The notes under the pieces: model-generated
Told to the model about the DNA's origin: nothing
What the model saw: only the letters and a program-made list of their open reading frames with translations
Databases searched by the model: none
NCBI GenBank assembly: GCA_036752905.1
Contig: DAIORT010000016.1
Coordinates: forward strand, 1-25,540
Length of the DNA stretch: 25,540 nucleotides
Direction: 5' to 3'
Source: UBA4877 sp002399345
GTDB lineage: Bacteria > Bacillota > Thermoanaerobacteria > Thermoanaerobacterales > UBA4877
Made by a program: the position numbers and the translations under genes
Shown here: positions 1 through 6,512 of the stretch, piece by piece
How positions within the stretch are numbered: position 1 is the first letter of the stretch
How the letters are laid out: each line of letters begins with the position of its first letter

Positions 1-155
1 GCGGGGTTTTGATTGACATACAGATGGAGGAAATGAAAAAGAGAAGTATTTATTATATGTATTTCCTCTGGACCCATGGGGATGCCATGCGCTTTTATGA
101 GCGCCACGGGCTGAAGGTATACCGCACCTATCAGCTTTACCGCAAGAAAATATGA
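1..155 (+). CDS. C-terminal fragment of a probable GNAT-family N-acetyltransferase (5' end outside window)
   Basis: An open frame enters from the left edge (codons in phase with position 3) and ends at TGA 153-155, giving about 50 residues. The tail has an aromatic FYERHGLKVYRTYQLYR segment, which resembles the last strands of GNAT acetyltransferases, where an 'A..FYE..GF' motif packs near the acetyl-CoA site. The acetyl-CoA binding loop would lie upstream, so the assignment rests on the tail alone. It ends 17 bases before the PIG-L-like gene and is probably in the same operon. If so, an acetyltransferase and a deacetylase would be co-transcribed with a sugar PTS. The fragment is too short to exclude another family. 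Confidence 0.45.
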   Translation, partial: GVLIDIQMEEMKKRSIYYMYFLWTHGDAMRFYERHGLKVYRTYQLYRKKI

Positions 156-172
156 TTTGGAGATGATAAAAC

Positions 173-847
173 ATGGGCGAATATAAGAGGGTTATATGCA
201 TTGGAGCACATCCGCTGGATGCAGAGATTATGGGCGGGCCTATGCTTATGCGTTATGCAAAAAGACATGCTCACTGTACGCTGGTCCATGTGACAAAGGG
301 AAGACTGACCGATCCGGCGGCAACGGAAAAGCAGAAAGAGGATTATGATATCTCACTTCATAATGAGATAGCTGCTGCAGCTTCAGCTCTTGGATGTGAC
401 TACTATGCGATGGATTATATATCAAGCAAACTGCCGGAAACTAGTAAATTTATTTCCCTTATTGCAGATTACCTGCGTGAACAAAAGGCGGACTGTGTTA
501 TCACACATGCGCGCGGAACTTTGCACCCCCGGCACTATTACACCTATGAGACCGTGACGGAAGCGGTGCGTGTGCTGAGAAAGGAAGGAAAAAAGATTCG
601 GTTGTTCTACGGTGAAAACTGTGAAGACCTGGCCGGTTTTACTCCAACCGTATACCTTTCCATGACCCAAGGTGAACTGGACAAGTGGTTTGCCGGGCTT
701 AGAAAATACAGCATCTTCAATGGCAAGGTTAACGACATGCCATACTATGAATATTATCACTCCATGGCTGTTATCCGTTCCATTGAAGCGGGAGAACATG
801 GATATGCAAAGGCCTATATGCATGCTGCATTGCTTGACAACGAATAA
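173..847 (+). CDS. PIG-L/LmbE-like N-acetyl sugar deacetylase with an altered active site
   Basis: A 224-residue cytosolic protein of the PIG-L/LmbE fold, the Zn-dependent family of MshB, BshB and GlcNAc-PI deacetylases. The first motif is A12-H13-P14-L15-D16-A17-E18, where the family has AHPDDxE. The zinc ligands H13 and D16 are present, but the Asp that acts as general base (D15 in MshB) is Leu. The second motif is H118-P-R-H121, where HPDH is usual, so both histidines remain and the Asp is Arg. Length is normal. GGAG lies about 12 bases before the ATG. EIIB starts 26 bases downstream, so it belongs to the PTS/MupG operon. By analogy with ChbG in the E. coli chitobiose operon it may deacetylate the imported phospho-disaccharide. 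The missing base leaves open a changed chemistry or a binding-only role. Confidence 0.85.
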   Translation: MGEYKRVICIGAHPLDAEIMGGPMLMRYAKRHAHCTLVHVTKGRLTDPAATEKQKEDYDISLHNEIAAAASALGCDYYAMDYISSKLPETSKFISLIADYLREQKADCVITHARGTLHPRHYYTYETVTEAVRVLRKEGKKIRLFYGENCEDLAGFTPTVYLSMTQGELDKWFAGLRKYSIFNGKVNDMPYYEYYHSMAVIRSIEAGEHGYAKAYMHAALLDNE

Positions 848-873
848 ATAATATTAATGAGAGAGGGTTTACT

Positions 874-1176
874 ATGAAGAAGATTGTTTTGCTGTGTGTG
901 GCGGGTATGTCCACCAGCTTGCTTGTAACCAAGATGCAGAAAGCCGCAAAAAAAGCCGACTTTCCATGTGAAATAGCGGCTTACGGCGTATCTGAGCTTT
1001 CTAATGTGATACCTTCTGCAGATGTCGTTTTGTTAGGACCTCAGGTCCGTTATATGCTTTCAAAATTAAAAAAAGAATATCCGGATAAAAAAATTGAAGC
1101 CATTGATATACAGACATACGGAATGGTAGATGGTGAAAAGGCTCTTAAACAAGCTAGAGAGATCATGGGGTGTTAA
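874..1176 (+). CDS. PTS lactose/cellobiose-family EIIB component
   Basis: A 100-residue soluble EIIB of the Lac (lactose/cellobiose/chitobiose) PTS family. The phospho-accepting cysteine is C8 in the N-terminal loop LLCVAGMSTSLLV, followed by the usual helix with KM. The rest alternates strands and helices (ADVVLLGPQVRYML) as in ChbB and CelA. It would accept phosphate from EIIA and pass it to the sugar carried by an EIIC, but no EIIC is in this window. A GAGAGAGGG Shine-Dalgarno site precedes the ATG by about 8 bases. EIIA begins 5 bases after its stop, so the two are translated together. Confidence 0.92.
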   Translation: MKKIVLLCVAGMSTSLLVTKMQKAAKKADFPCEIAAYGVSELSNVIPSADVVLLGPQVRYMLSKLKKEYPDKKIEAIDIQTYGMVDGEKALKQAREIMGC

Positions 1177-1180
1177 AAAT

Positions 1181-1528
1181 ATGCAAGGAAAAGAACTGGA
1201 AACTACGTTATTTGAAATAATAGCCGGTGTGGGAAGTGCCCGCAGCCTGTATATAGAGGCTATTCAAGCTGCACGGGGAAAAGATATGGATAAAGCCAAT
1301 CAACTGCTTAAGGAAGGGCAGGATGCATTTGACAAGGGCCACCGCTTTCATGCTGATCTTATGCGGGATGTATCATCGGATGAGCATGAGCAGGTTTTAA
1401 AAAGTGATGCATGGGTAATGCTTCTGATGCATGCGGAAGATCAATTGATGAGTGCGGAGGCATTTGGCATTTTGGCGGAAGAATTTATATCGTTGTACCA
1501 GATAATGCTGGATAAAGGGGTTTTATAA
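1181..1528 (+). CDS. PTS lactose/cellobiose-family EIIA component
   Basis: A 115-residue, all-helical EIIA of the Lac family, homologous to ChbA/LacF. The phosphorylation histidine is H84 in LLMHAEDQLMSAE. Asp87, matching the metal-coordinating Asp of the LacF trimer, is also present. The start is ATG 1181, 5 bases after the EIIB stop, with a GGGGTG site just upstream. The frame is open back to 1130, but the extra residues would overlap the end of EIIB and have no family counterpart. The stop overlaps the next ATG by one base (TAATG), so it is coupled to mupG. It receives phosphate from HPr and hands it to EIIB C8. Confidence 0.92.
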   Translation: MQGKELETTLFEIIAGVGSARSLYIEAIQAARGKDMDKANQLLKEGQDAFDKGHRFHADLMRDVSSDEHEQVLKSDAWVMLLMHAEDQLMSAEAFGILAEEFISLYQIMLDKGVL

Positions 1529-2583
1529 TGAATACGGGTATTTCCTTATACTTAAGCACCGCGGAAGAAAAGAATGAGGAGATAATCGCCCGCGCAGCTG
1601 ATGCGGGTATCCGGTGTGCATTTACATCATTGCATATACCTGAGGAAGGCCGGATGAATATAAATGATGCGGCAAGAAACCTGCTTTCTACATGCAAAAG
1701 ATACGGTTTAGAACTGATATTGGATGTGGGGCCGGATATGGCAGAAGATCTTGGATGCAGTTCACTGTATGATCTTGAAAACTGGGGAGTAACACATATA
1801 CGCCTGGATGACGGTTATTCTCCTCAGCAGGCTGCAGAGCTTTCCCATGCCTTCCATATCGTATTTAATGCCTCTACTGTATCCGCCCGTGAGATTGCCC
1901 TGTGGGAAAAGTCGGGAGCTGATCTTACGCGTTTTACTGCCTGCCATAACTATTATCCTAAGCCCTGGACGGGACTTTCCTTAGAGCATGTCGCCAGGAT
2001 AAACAGGCGGCTTAAGATGCATGGATTTCAAACCATGGCCTTCGTGCCCGGTGATGAAACACTTCGCGGACCGTTGTATGAAGGGCTGCCTACTATAGAA
2101 GAACACAGGCGTAGCCGTGATATCATGAAAAATGCACTGGAGCTCTTTATGGATGCCGATTGTGATATGGTTTTAGTAGGAGATATCGACCTGTCGGAAA
2201 ATTCATGGACTATATGGGCGGATATAAGCGCGGGATTTGTCAGCCTTCCGGTGGAGATGGATTCAAGATACAATTACCTTGCAGAAATGATCCATCATGA
2301 CCGGCGTGATTTTAGCGACTATATCTTCCGGTCTGTGGAATCACGGAGTTTGAGTGTACCCGGCCAGGCCCTGCTTGAGCCGGCACAGCAAACTGAAAGC
2401 GCTGTGGGGGACATAAGATTTTCTAATTCGGAATATAAGCGCTATCAGGGAGAGCTAGAGATTGCACGCACTCCGCTGCCTCCTGACGGTAAGATTAATG
2501 TTATAGGGCATCTAAAAAAAGATGCACTTAAGTATCTGCCGTATCTCAGAAATGATTTGGGAGTGCGTTTTGTATTGAAATAA
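1528..2583 (+). CDS. mupG: MupG-family 6-phospho-N-acetylmuramidase (DUF871)
   Basis: A 351-residue cytosolic protein of the DUF871 family. Its characterised member, Staphylococcus aureus MupG, cleaves MurNAc-6-phosphate-GlcNAc, a peptidoglycan-recovery intermediate taken up by a PTS. The N-terminus (GISLYLSTAEE, then CAFTSLHIPEE) matches the first strands of the family's TIM barrel. Family signatures continue with LDVGPD, GVTHIRLDDGY, NASTVSAREI and CHNYYPKPWTGLS. The C-terminal small domain carries the typical YQGELEIARTPLPPDGKINVIG segment. The ATG overlaps the EIIA stop. With EIIB, EIIA and the PIG-L-like gene it forms a salvage operon for a 6-phosphorylated amino-sugar disaccharide. Substrate identity is inferred from the family, since several DUF871 proteins are untested. 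Confidence 0.9.
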   Translation: MNTGISLYLSTAEEKNEEIIARAADAGIRCAFTSLHIPEEGRMNINDAARNLLSTCKRYGLELILDVGPDMAEDLGCSSLYDLENWGVTHIRLDDGYSPQQAAELSHAFHIVFNASTVSAREIALWEKSGADLTRFTACHNYYPKPWTGLSLEHVARINRRLKMHGFQTMAFVPGDETLRGPLYEGLPTIEEHRRSRDIMKNALELFMDADCDMVLVGDIDLSENSWTIWADISAGFVSLPVEMDSRYNYLAEMIHHDRRDFSDYIFRSVESRSLSVPGQALLEPAQQTESAVGDIRFSNSEYKRYQGELEIARTPLPPDGKINVIGHLKKDALKYLPYLRNDLGVRFVLK

Positions 2584-2592
2584 ACATATTGA

Positions 2593-2624
2593 CCCTTGCT
2601 TATAATGAGCAGGGGTTTTCTTTT
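2593..2624 (+). terminator. Rho-independent terminator after mupG
   Basis: CCCTTGCT (2593-2600) and AGCAGGGG (2608-2615) form an 8-bp stem with one T-G wobble and a 7-base loop, followed by TTTTCTTTT. It lies 10 bases after the mupG stop and closes the amino-sugar operon. Confidence 0.85.
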
Positions 2625-2679
2625 AGATTGGACCTGCATAACATGCATTTCCTTTTTCATAGCATTATATTATGAAGTT

Positions 2680-2685
2680 TATAAT
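2680..2685 (+). promoter_or_regulatory. Candidate -10 element for the DedA gene
   Basis: A perfect TATAAT stands downstream of the mupG terminator. No convincing -35 lies 16-18 bases upstream. If used, transcription would start near 2692, on top of the ATG at 2691, which favours the GTG at 2712 as the translation start. Confidence 0.4.
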
Positions 2686-2711
2686 CGGGTATGCATAAGG
2701 GAGTGCTGCAG

Positions 2712-3308
2712 GTGGTTGATTGGATTATTAGTTTTATGAGTCAATACGGGTATTTGAGTATATTCCTCCTTATAATACTGGAGAATGTGTTTCCACCTAT
2801 ACCTTCTGAAATAATTCTTCCTTTTAGCGGTTTTATGACCACATATACATATCTTAACGTTGCCGGTATGGTCGGGTATGCAACAATAGGTTCAGTTGTC
2901 GGTGCCGTAATACTCTATGGGCTGGGGCATCTGCTGGATGTTCAAAGGCTTGAAAGGTTAGTAAGCCGCTTCGGACGCTATTTAATGCTTGATGTCTCGG
3001 ATGTTAAAAGAGCAGATAAATGGTTTAAACGCCGCGGATACAAGGCGGTCTTTTTCTGCCGAATGGTACCGCTGGTGCGTAGTCTAATATCTATTCCGGC
3101 GGGCATGTCCGGGATGAGGTTTGATGCTTTCTTGTTGTATACGACGGGCGGAACATTGATATGGAATACACTCCTTGTCAGTGTGGGTTCACTTCTCGGA
3201 GAGTCATGGGGAAAGATAGCCGATTATCTAGCAGTTTACTCACATATATCATATATTGTGCTGGGGGCAGGCGCCGCCATCGCTCTGTATTGGCTGATAA
3301 AGAAATAA
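2712..3308 (+). CDS. DedA-family membrane protein
   Basis: A DedA/VTT-domain integral membrane protein of about 198 residues, a family linked to undecaprenyl-phosphate or phospholipid translocation and membrane homeostasis. The start region has GYLSIFLLIILENVFPPIPSE, the conserved E-x-x-x-P-P-x-P-x-E motif of the first re-entrant region. It is followed by a GSVVGA segment and the FCRMVPLVRSLISIPAGMSGM motif, with the conserved Arg and Gly/Pro residues of the second re-entrant loop. C-terminal hydrophobic helices follow. I chose GTG 2712 because AAGGGAG sits 8 bases before it and the N-terminus then fits the family. ATG 2691 (seven extra residues) lacks a good ribosome site and coincides with the likely transcription start. 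It appears monocistronic. Confidence 0.88.
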   Translation: MVDWIISFMSQYGYLSIFLLIILENVFPPIPSEIILPFSGFMTTYTYLNVAGMVGYATIGSVVGAVILYGLGHLLDVQRLERLVSRFGRYLMLDVSDVKRADKWFKRRGYKAVFFCRMVPLVRSLISIPAGMSGMRFDAFLLYTTGGTLIWNTLLVSVGSLLGESWGKIADYLAVYSHISYIVLGAGAAIALYWLIKK

Positions 3309-3313
3309 AATTA

Positions 3314-3334
3314 TGCTTGCATCAAATGTAAGCA
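3314..3334. repeat. 21-bp dyad overlapping the -35 of the yhfU promoter
   Basis: TGCTTGCAT and ATGTAAGCA are inverted around CAA; all positions pair, with one G-T. It covers the -35 hexamer at 3317-3322. It could be a second regulator site or a hairpin at the 3' end of the DedA transcript. No T-run follows, so a terminator is unlikely. Confidence 0.35.
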
Positions 3335-3345
3335 CATGATATACT
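3317..3345 (+). promoter_or_regulatory. Sigma-A type promoter of the yhfU-yhfT unit
   Basis: TTGCAT (3317-3322), a 17-bp spacer, then TATACT (3340-3345). The operator begins four bases after the -10, so RNA polymerase and its repressor would compete for the start site near 3352. The arrangement is the same as at 6447-6475. Confidence 0.75.
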
Positions 3346-3349
3346 ATTG

Positions 3350-3374
3350 GTACAAAATATTGTATATTGTACAG
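3350..3374. promoter_or_regulatory. Operator copy 1, probable YhfZ binding site
   Basis: A 25-bp element with arms GTACAA and TTGTAC separated by 11 bases, plus a trailing AG. It is identical base for base to 6480-6504. It spans the predicted start site of the promoter at 3317. Identity over 25 bases in otherwise dissimilar flanks marks a conserved protein site rather than a duplicated segment. YhfZ as the ligand is inferred from gene position. Confidence 0.75.
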
Positions 3375-3682
3375 ACGTGTATAAGTTATTGAGTAATATT
3401 GAAAGAGCAAATTTAAGAGCCATTGTAAAGTTGTGTATAAAGCGATATTAAAGACACCAGAATGTTTTTTGCATCGTTAGAAATGGATTGGTCCTTTGAA
3501 CAGATAATGCCGAATACCAAATTTCGAGTTTCTGAATACACATATATTTTTATTTTTACGGTTGCAATGTGTATAAGAATATATTGGTTTTATACTGCGT
3601 CAAATATATTTTTTGGAAGGGAGTGGTTGCCTATGACATAAATTGGTTTGTATCAAAATTGTTATAGAAAGGAGGGTAATGA
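3375..3682 (+). other. Long AT-rich leader between operator 1 and yhfU
   Basis: About 330 bases separate the predicted transcription start from yhfU, unusually long here, where other gaps are short. I recognise no riboswitch or attenuator. A 59-codon frame at 3462-3641 (ATG, stop TAA) encodes a short peptide with a hydrophobic stretch (YIFIFTVAMCIRIYWF), but it has no Shine-Dalgarno site and may be chance in AT-rich DNA. A strong GGAGG at 3671-3675 serves yhfU. Confidence 0.4.
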
Positions 3683-4051
3683 ATGAAGGTTATTGCTGTT
3701 GGCGGACAAATGCTTAAACCACAGATTTGTGAGTATATAAAGAAATTTGGGAATGGTGAATATTCACCTATTTCTGAGAGCGATTTCCAAGCCGCTTTGT
3801 TGGTGAAAAATGGACAAGCAGATTACTATTTTGGATGTTGTGCTACAGGGGCAGGTGGATCGTTGGCAGGTGCTATAGCAATATTGGGTTATTCGAATTG
3901 TGCTTCGATTTCTCTACCTGGTAAAGTACCAGTAAGAGAAGAAATTACACAGAAATTAAAAGAGGGTAAAAAGGCATTCGGTTTTACTGATGGCAGTGCA
4001 GAAAATGCTGTGCGCATGTTGATTGAAGAAATAGATAAGTTAGGGAAATAA
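3683..4051 (+). CDS. yhfU: YhfU-like DUF2620 family protein
   Basis: A small soluble protein of 122 residues resembling E. coli YhfU (DUF2620), whose function is unknown. The shared features are the N-terminal strand (MKVIAVGG), the central QADYYFGCCATGAGGSLAGAIAILGY segment (the family pattern G-Q-x-D-Y-Y-x-G-x-C-x-T-G-A-G), a PGKV turn, and the tail KKAFGFTDGSAENAV with AFG. The fold looks like a small phosphate-binding or PTS EIIB-like alpha/beta domain; this is inference. GGAGG lies 7 bases before the ATG, and yhfT follows after 12 bases. As in E. coli it is paired with the membrane protein YhfT, so the two may form one transport or sensing unit. Transcribed from the operator-controlled promoter at 3317. 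Confidence 0.85.
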   Translation: MKVIAVGGQMLKPQICEYIKKFGNGEYSPISESDFQAALLVKNGQADYYFGCCATGAGGSLAGAIAILGYSNCASISLPGKVPVREEITQKLKEGKKAFGFTDGSAENAVRMLIEEIDKLGK

Positions 4052-4063
4052 AGGAGGATTATT

Positions 4064-5347
4064 ATGGCCAATTTTTCGGTGTTAGAGATAGTGGTTATTG
4101 GGTTGATTAGTTTATGGGCATCTGTTTTGGCCAATAAGAATATTGCTGTTTATAATGATGGTCTCCGCCCTATTATGGGTGAATACACCAGTGGTAGGAT
4201 GAAAAAACAAGAATTTGTAGCACTTACGTTTGCTATGAGCTTTGGTCTTATAGTTGGATTTGGGATACCATTTTCACTTGCCACGCAGGTGATTTTAATT
4301 CATACTATACTACTTGCAACAGACCTTATCGGCATTGCATCGCCTAATAAATATGTTGCAGGGCTGGTTGGCCTTCTTTTTGGTATTGGCGTTGTTGTAG
4401 GACTTGGAGGAGTTGTCACATTTTTCAAGGCACTCCCTGTCAATATTATGGATGGACTTCAGATGATAGGTGATCCTGTTGTCGTTTCATTTTCTGTTTT
4501 GCCGGCCTTGGCTGTTGCTTATCAATTTGGAGCAAAAAAAGGATTAGTTACGCTGATAGTATCATTATTAGCACGACTGGGTATTAATCGCATTAATCCA
4601 ATTACTATTGGAGATTCATCTGTAGATATTTCTGCAGATGGTATCGCACTAGCAGTTGGTATGGCTTTGCTTATAGGTTTTTGTGTTGCGAAATCTAATA
4701 AAGGAAGAAAAGAAGGTGAACAGCAAGAAGAAGCACTGTTTTCAGATAACGCAAAAGCCATTAGGAGAAACGTGATTCCGCTTGCAATTATGGGTGCATT
4801 AATTTCCCTCGGTGCAAGTCTTCATTATATAGGTGGAAGCCCCATGGATGTCACATTTCTTTCTAAGGGTCAGATTGCTGAGGCTGCAATGATTGCATTC
4901 ATTAAGGTGATTGGTTATATTCCACTGGTTGTGACAACGGGATTGGTATCCGGAGTTTGGGCTTCGGGAGGTATTTGTGACTGGCTGTTTGGATTAGGCT
5001 ATTTAGTTAATCCTTTTGCAGCTCCATTTGTCGGCGCCGCCGGGATGAGTGTGGAAGTTTTCGGTGTTAGATACCTTGCGAGATTTATGGATAAATATCC
5101 TGAAATTCGTGCATCTGGTGATTATATTCGTACAGCAATGACTCAACTACTGGAAGTTGCCTTATTAGTAGGTGGTATGACGGCAGCTAATGCAATTGCG
5201 CCGACATTTGGCTTTTTTGTGGTGGCCGGTTTGTATTTGATAAATATCATCTCAGGGACTAAAATTGTAAAAATGGCTGTTGGACCGTTGGGGGCCATTT
5301 TGGTTGGAATTCTTGCTAATATATTTGCGATATGTCATCTACTGTAA
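4064..5347 (+). CDS. yhfT: YhfT-like multi-pass membrane protein, probable transporter
   Basis: A polytopic membrane protein of 427 residues resembling E. coli YhfT. Conserved features are the N-terminal helix ending in NKNIAVYNDGLRPIMGEY, the segment LPVNIMDGLQMIGDPVVVSFSVLPALAVAYQFG, a charged cytosolic loop (KSNKGRKEGEQQEEALFSDN) near residues 206-228, and a C-terminal block with RASGDYIRTAMTQLLEVALLVGG. About ten to eleven hydrophobic segments are visible. The family is annotated as a putative transporter of unknown substrate. GGAGG precedes the ATG by 6 bases. Its place next to yhfU and upstream of PLP enzymes and a mutase suggests that it imports the pathway substrate (inference). The gene looks somewhat more AT-rich than the amidase-like gene after it. 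Confidence 0.85.
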   Translation: MANFSVLEIVVIGLISLWASVLANKNIAVYNDGLRPIMGEYTSGRMKKQEFVALTFAMSFGLIVGFGIPFSLATQVILIHTILLATDLIGIASPNKYVAGLVGLLFGIGVVVGLGGVVTFFKALPVNIMDGLQMIGDPVVVSFSVLPALAVAYQFGAKKGLVTLIVSLLARLGINRINPITIGDSSVDISADGIALAVGMALLIGFCVAKSNKGRKEGEQQEEALFSDNAKAIRRNVIPLAIMGALISLGASLHYIGGSPMDVTFLSKGQIAEAAMIAFIKVIGYIPLVVTTGLVSGVWASGGICDWLFGLGYLVNPFAAPFVGAAGMSVEVFGVRYLARFMDKYPEIRASGDYIRTAMTQLLEVALLVGGMTAANAIAPTFGFFVVAGLYLINIISGTKIVKMAVGPLGAILVGILANIFAICHLL

Positions 5348-5363
5348 TTGAGGTGTACAAAGA

Positions 5364-6425
5364 TTGAAAAATAAATTGCATTCTTCCATAAAAATTGCAC
5401 AGCAGGAACTGAGTAGGTCTGTCATATCTATAAATACTGACGCGATTAATGAATCGACGGAAAAAAAGGAGGATTTTTTGACCTTTGGCATCAAAAACTC
5501 TTCACAAATACCGCACGGTGTGTTTGAAAAACTTCGCCGCGATCCGCATTATCTATGGCTTACAGTCGACAAAATGGCAGATAAAGGTCGCAGCATCGAC
5601 ACCGATCTTATAAATCCGTTGACTTATCGCTGCATGACCGGTTCTTCCAGTGGCGGAGCGGTCAATATACTCAAGGGTATCAATGATTTTGCGGTTGGTA
5701 CAGACGGAGGAGGTTCCGTTCTGGCTCCGGCACTTGCCTGCCAGCTCACGGCAATGATCGGAGCGGGGCTTGAATTATATGTACAGGGAAAAGGTCAATC
5801 TACTGATAACCTTTCTATACAAGGCAGCATCGGCGTTATTTCAAAAAGCCTTAAGATGGTTAAGGATGTCATGAGTTGTCTTGCCGAGGTGTCGCTCAGT
5901 GCGAGTAACAGGCGTTTGCGCGTTATGATACCGGAAGAGGGGACATGTATACTGCCTGATGGAGTTCCCATGGAGGAAAAGCTGAAACCATTTCTCGGCG
6001 GAGACGACAGATTTGTTTTCGTCAACGGTGATTTGGAGGGAATCTCGGACAGGCATGTCGGCCTGGTGAAGCTCAAAAAGGCGATGAAGTACATAGACCT
6101 TGTTCTCACTTATGAAGGGCCTATTGATGTCTTCGGGTACGGTGAGACGATCCCCAAGATGTTTAAAGGCTCGACGGGACACAGGATTACTGAAAATGAC
6201 GGTAAATTCGCTGTGAAATGTGCTAATGTTTGTGGGATGACAGGGGTTGTCGTTCCGGGGACGGAGCTTGCTGCCGGATTTGTGATATGTGCACCGCATG
6301 GTACACAAGGTGCAAGGGATGCATTGAGTTTGGCGCATATGTTGGAGAATCAAGTAACTCTGCCAGAGGTTTTTACACGTTACTATTTTAACGGTGAACG
6401 TTACAAAGAAGCGTTTCAACTGTAA
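5364..6425 (+). CDS. Divergent, shortened amidase-signature family protein
   Basis: A 353-residue protein with amidase-signature (Ser-Ser-Lys) features. S95/S96 lie in TGSSSGGAV (cis-Ser loop). S118, the candidate nucleophile, lies in GTDGGGSVLAPA, about 23 residues on, as in the family. K44 in FGIKNSS is the likely catalytic lysine. The tail (YIDLVLT...ANVCGMTGVVVPG...GFVICAPHGTQ) fits the family C-terminus. Typical members have 450-500 residues, so the stretch between Lys and the Ser loop is clearly shortened, and the Arg of GGSIR is Leu. Two starts are possible: TTG 5364 (GAGGTG 8 bases before) and TTG 5478, which has an excellent AAAGGAGG 5 bases before and would still include K44. It is 16 bases after yhfT and has no counterpart in the E. 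coli yhf operon. Substrate unknown. Confidence 0.75.
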   Translation: MKNKLHSSIKIAQQELSRSVISINTDAINESTEKKEDFLTFGIKNSSQIPHGVFEKLRRDPHYLWLTVDKMADKGRSIDTDLINPLTYRCMTGSSSGGAVNILKGINDFAVGTDGGGSVLAPALACQLTAMIGAGLELYVQGKGQSTDNLSIQGSIGVISKSLKMVKDVMSCLAEVSLSASNRRLRVMIPEEGTCILPDGVPMEEKLKPFLGGDDRFVFVNGDLEGISDRHVGLVKLKKAMKYIDLVLTYEGPIDVFGYGETIPKMFKGSTGHRITENDGKFAVKCANVCGMTGVVVPGTELAAGFVICAPHGTQGARDALSLAHMLENQVTLPEVFTRYYFNGERYKEAFQL

Positions 6426-6446
6426 TTCCGCTAGGTATGAGTGAGC

Positions 6447-6475
6447 TTGATTTGTGCAGTAAATAATGCTATAAT
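6447..6475 (+). promoter_or_regulatory. Sigma-A type promoter of the yhfZYSXW unit
   Basis: TTGATT (6447-6452), 17-bp spacer, TATAAT (6470-6475), with the operator four bases downstream exactly as at 3317-3350. The predicted start near 6482 rules out the in-frame GTG at 6441 as the yhfZ start codon. Confidence 0.78.
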
Positions 6476-6479
6476 TTTA

Positions 6480-6504
6480 GTACAAAATATTGTATATTGT
6501 ACAG
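6480..6504. promoter_or_regulatory. Operator copy 2, probable YhfZ autoregulatory site
   Basis: Identical to 3350-3374 over 25 bases (GTACAA-N11-TTGTAC-AG). It runs from the transcription start into the ribosome-binding site of yhfZ (AGGTGA at 6503-6508). Bound protein would block transcription of its own gene and the genes behind it. Confidence 0.78.
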
Positions 6505-6512
6505 GTGAGATA

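Noticed and set aside
3623..3667. 14-codon GTG frame before yhfU as a leader peptide
   Set aside because: The GGAAGG upstream is only two bases from the GTG, too close to work well, and there is no associated terminator hairpin.
5841..6419. 192-codon open frame on the minus strand
   Set aside because: It lies antisense to the amidase-like gene, has no ribosome site and no family resemblance; the plus strand shows clear motifs.
6441..6512. Upstream GTG start for yhfZ adding 24 residues
   Set aside because: The segment contains the -35, -10 and operator of the promoter and precedes the predicted transcription start; ATG 6513 has its own ribosome site.
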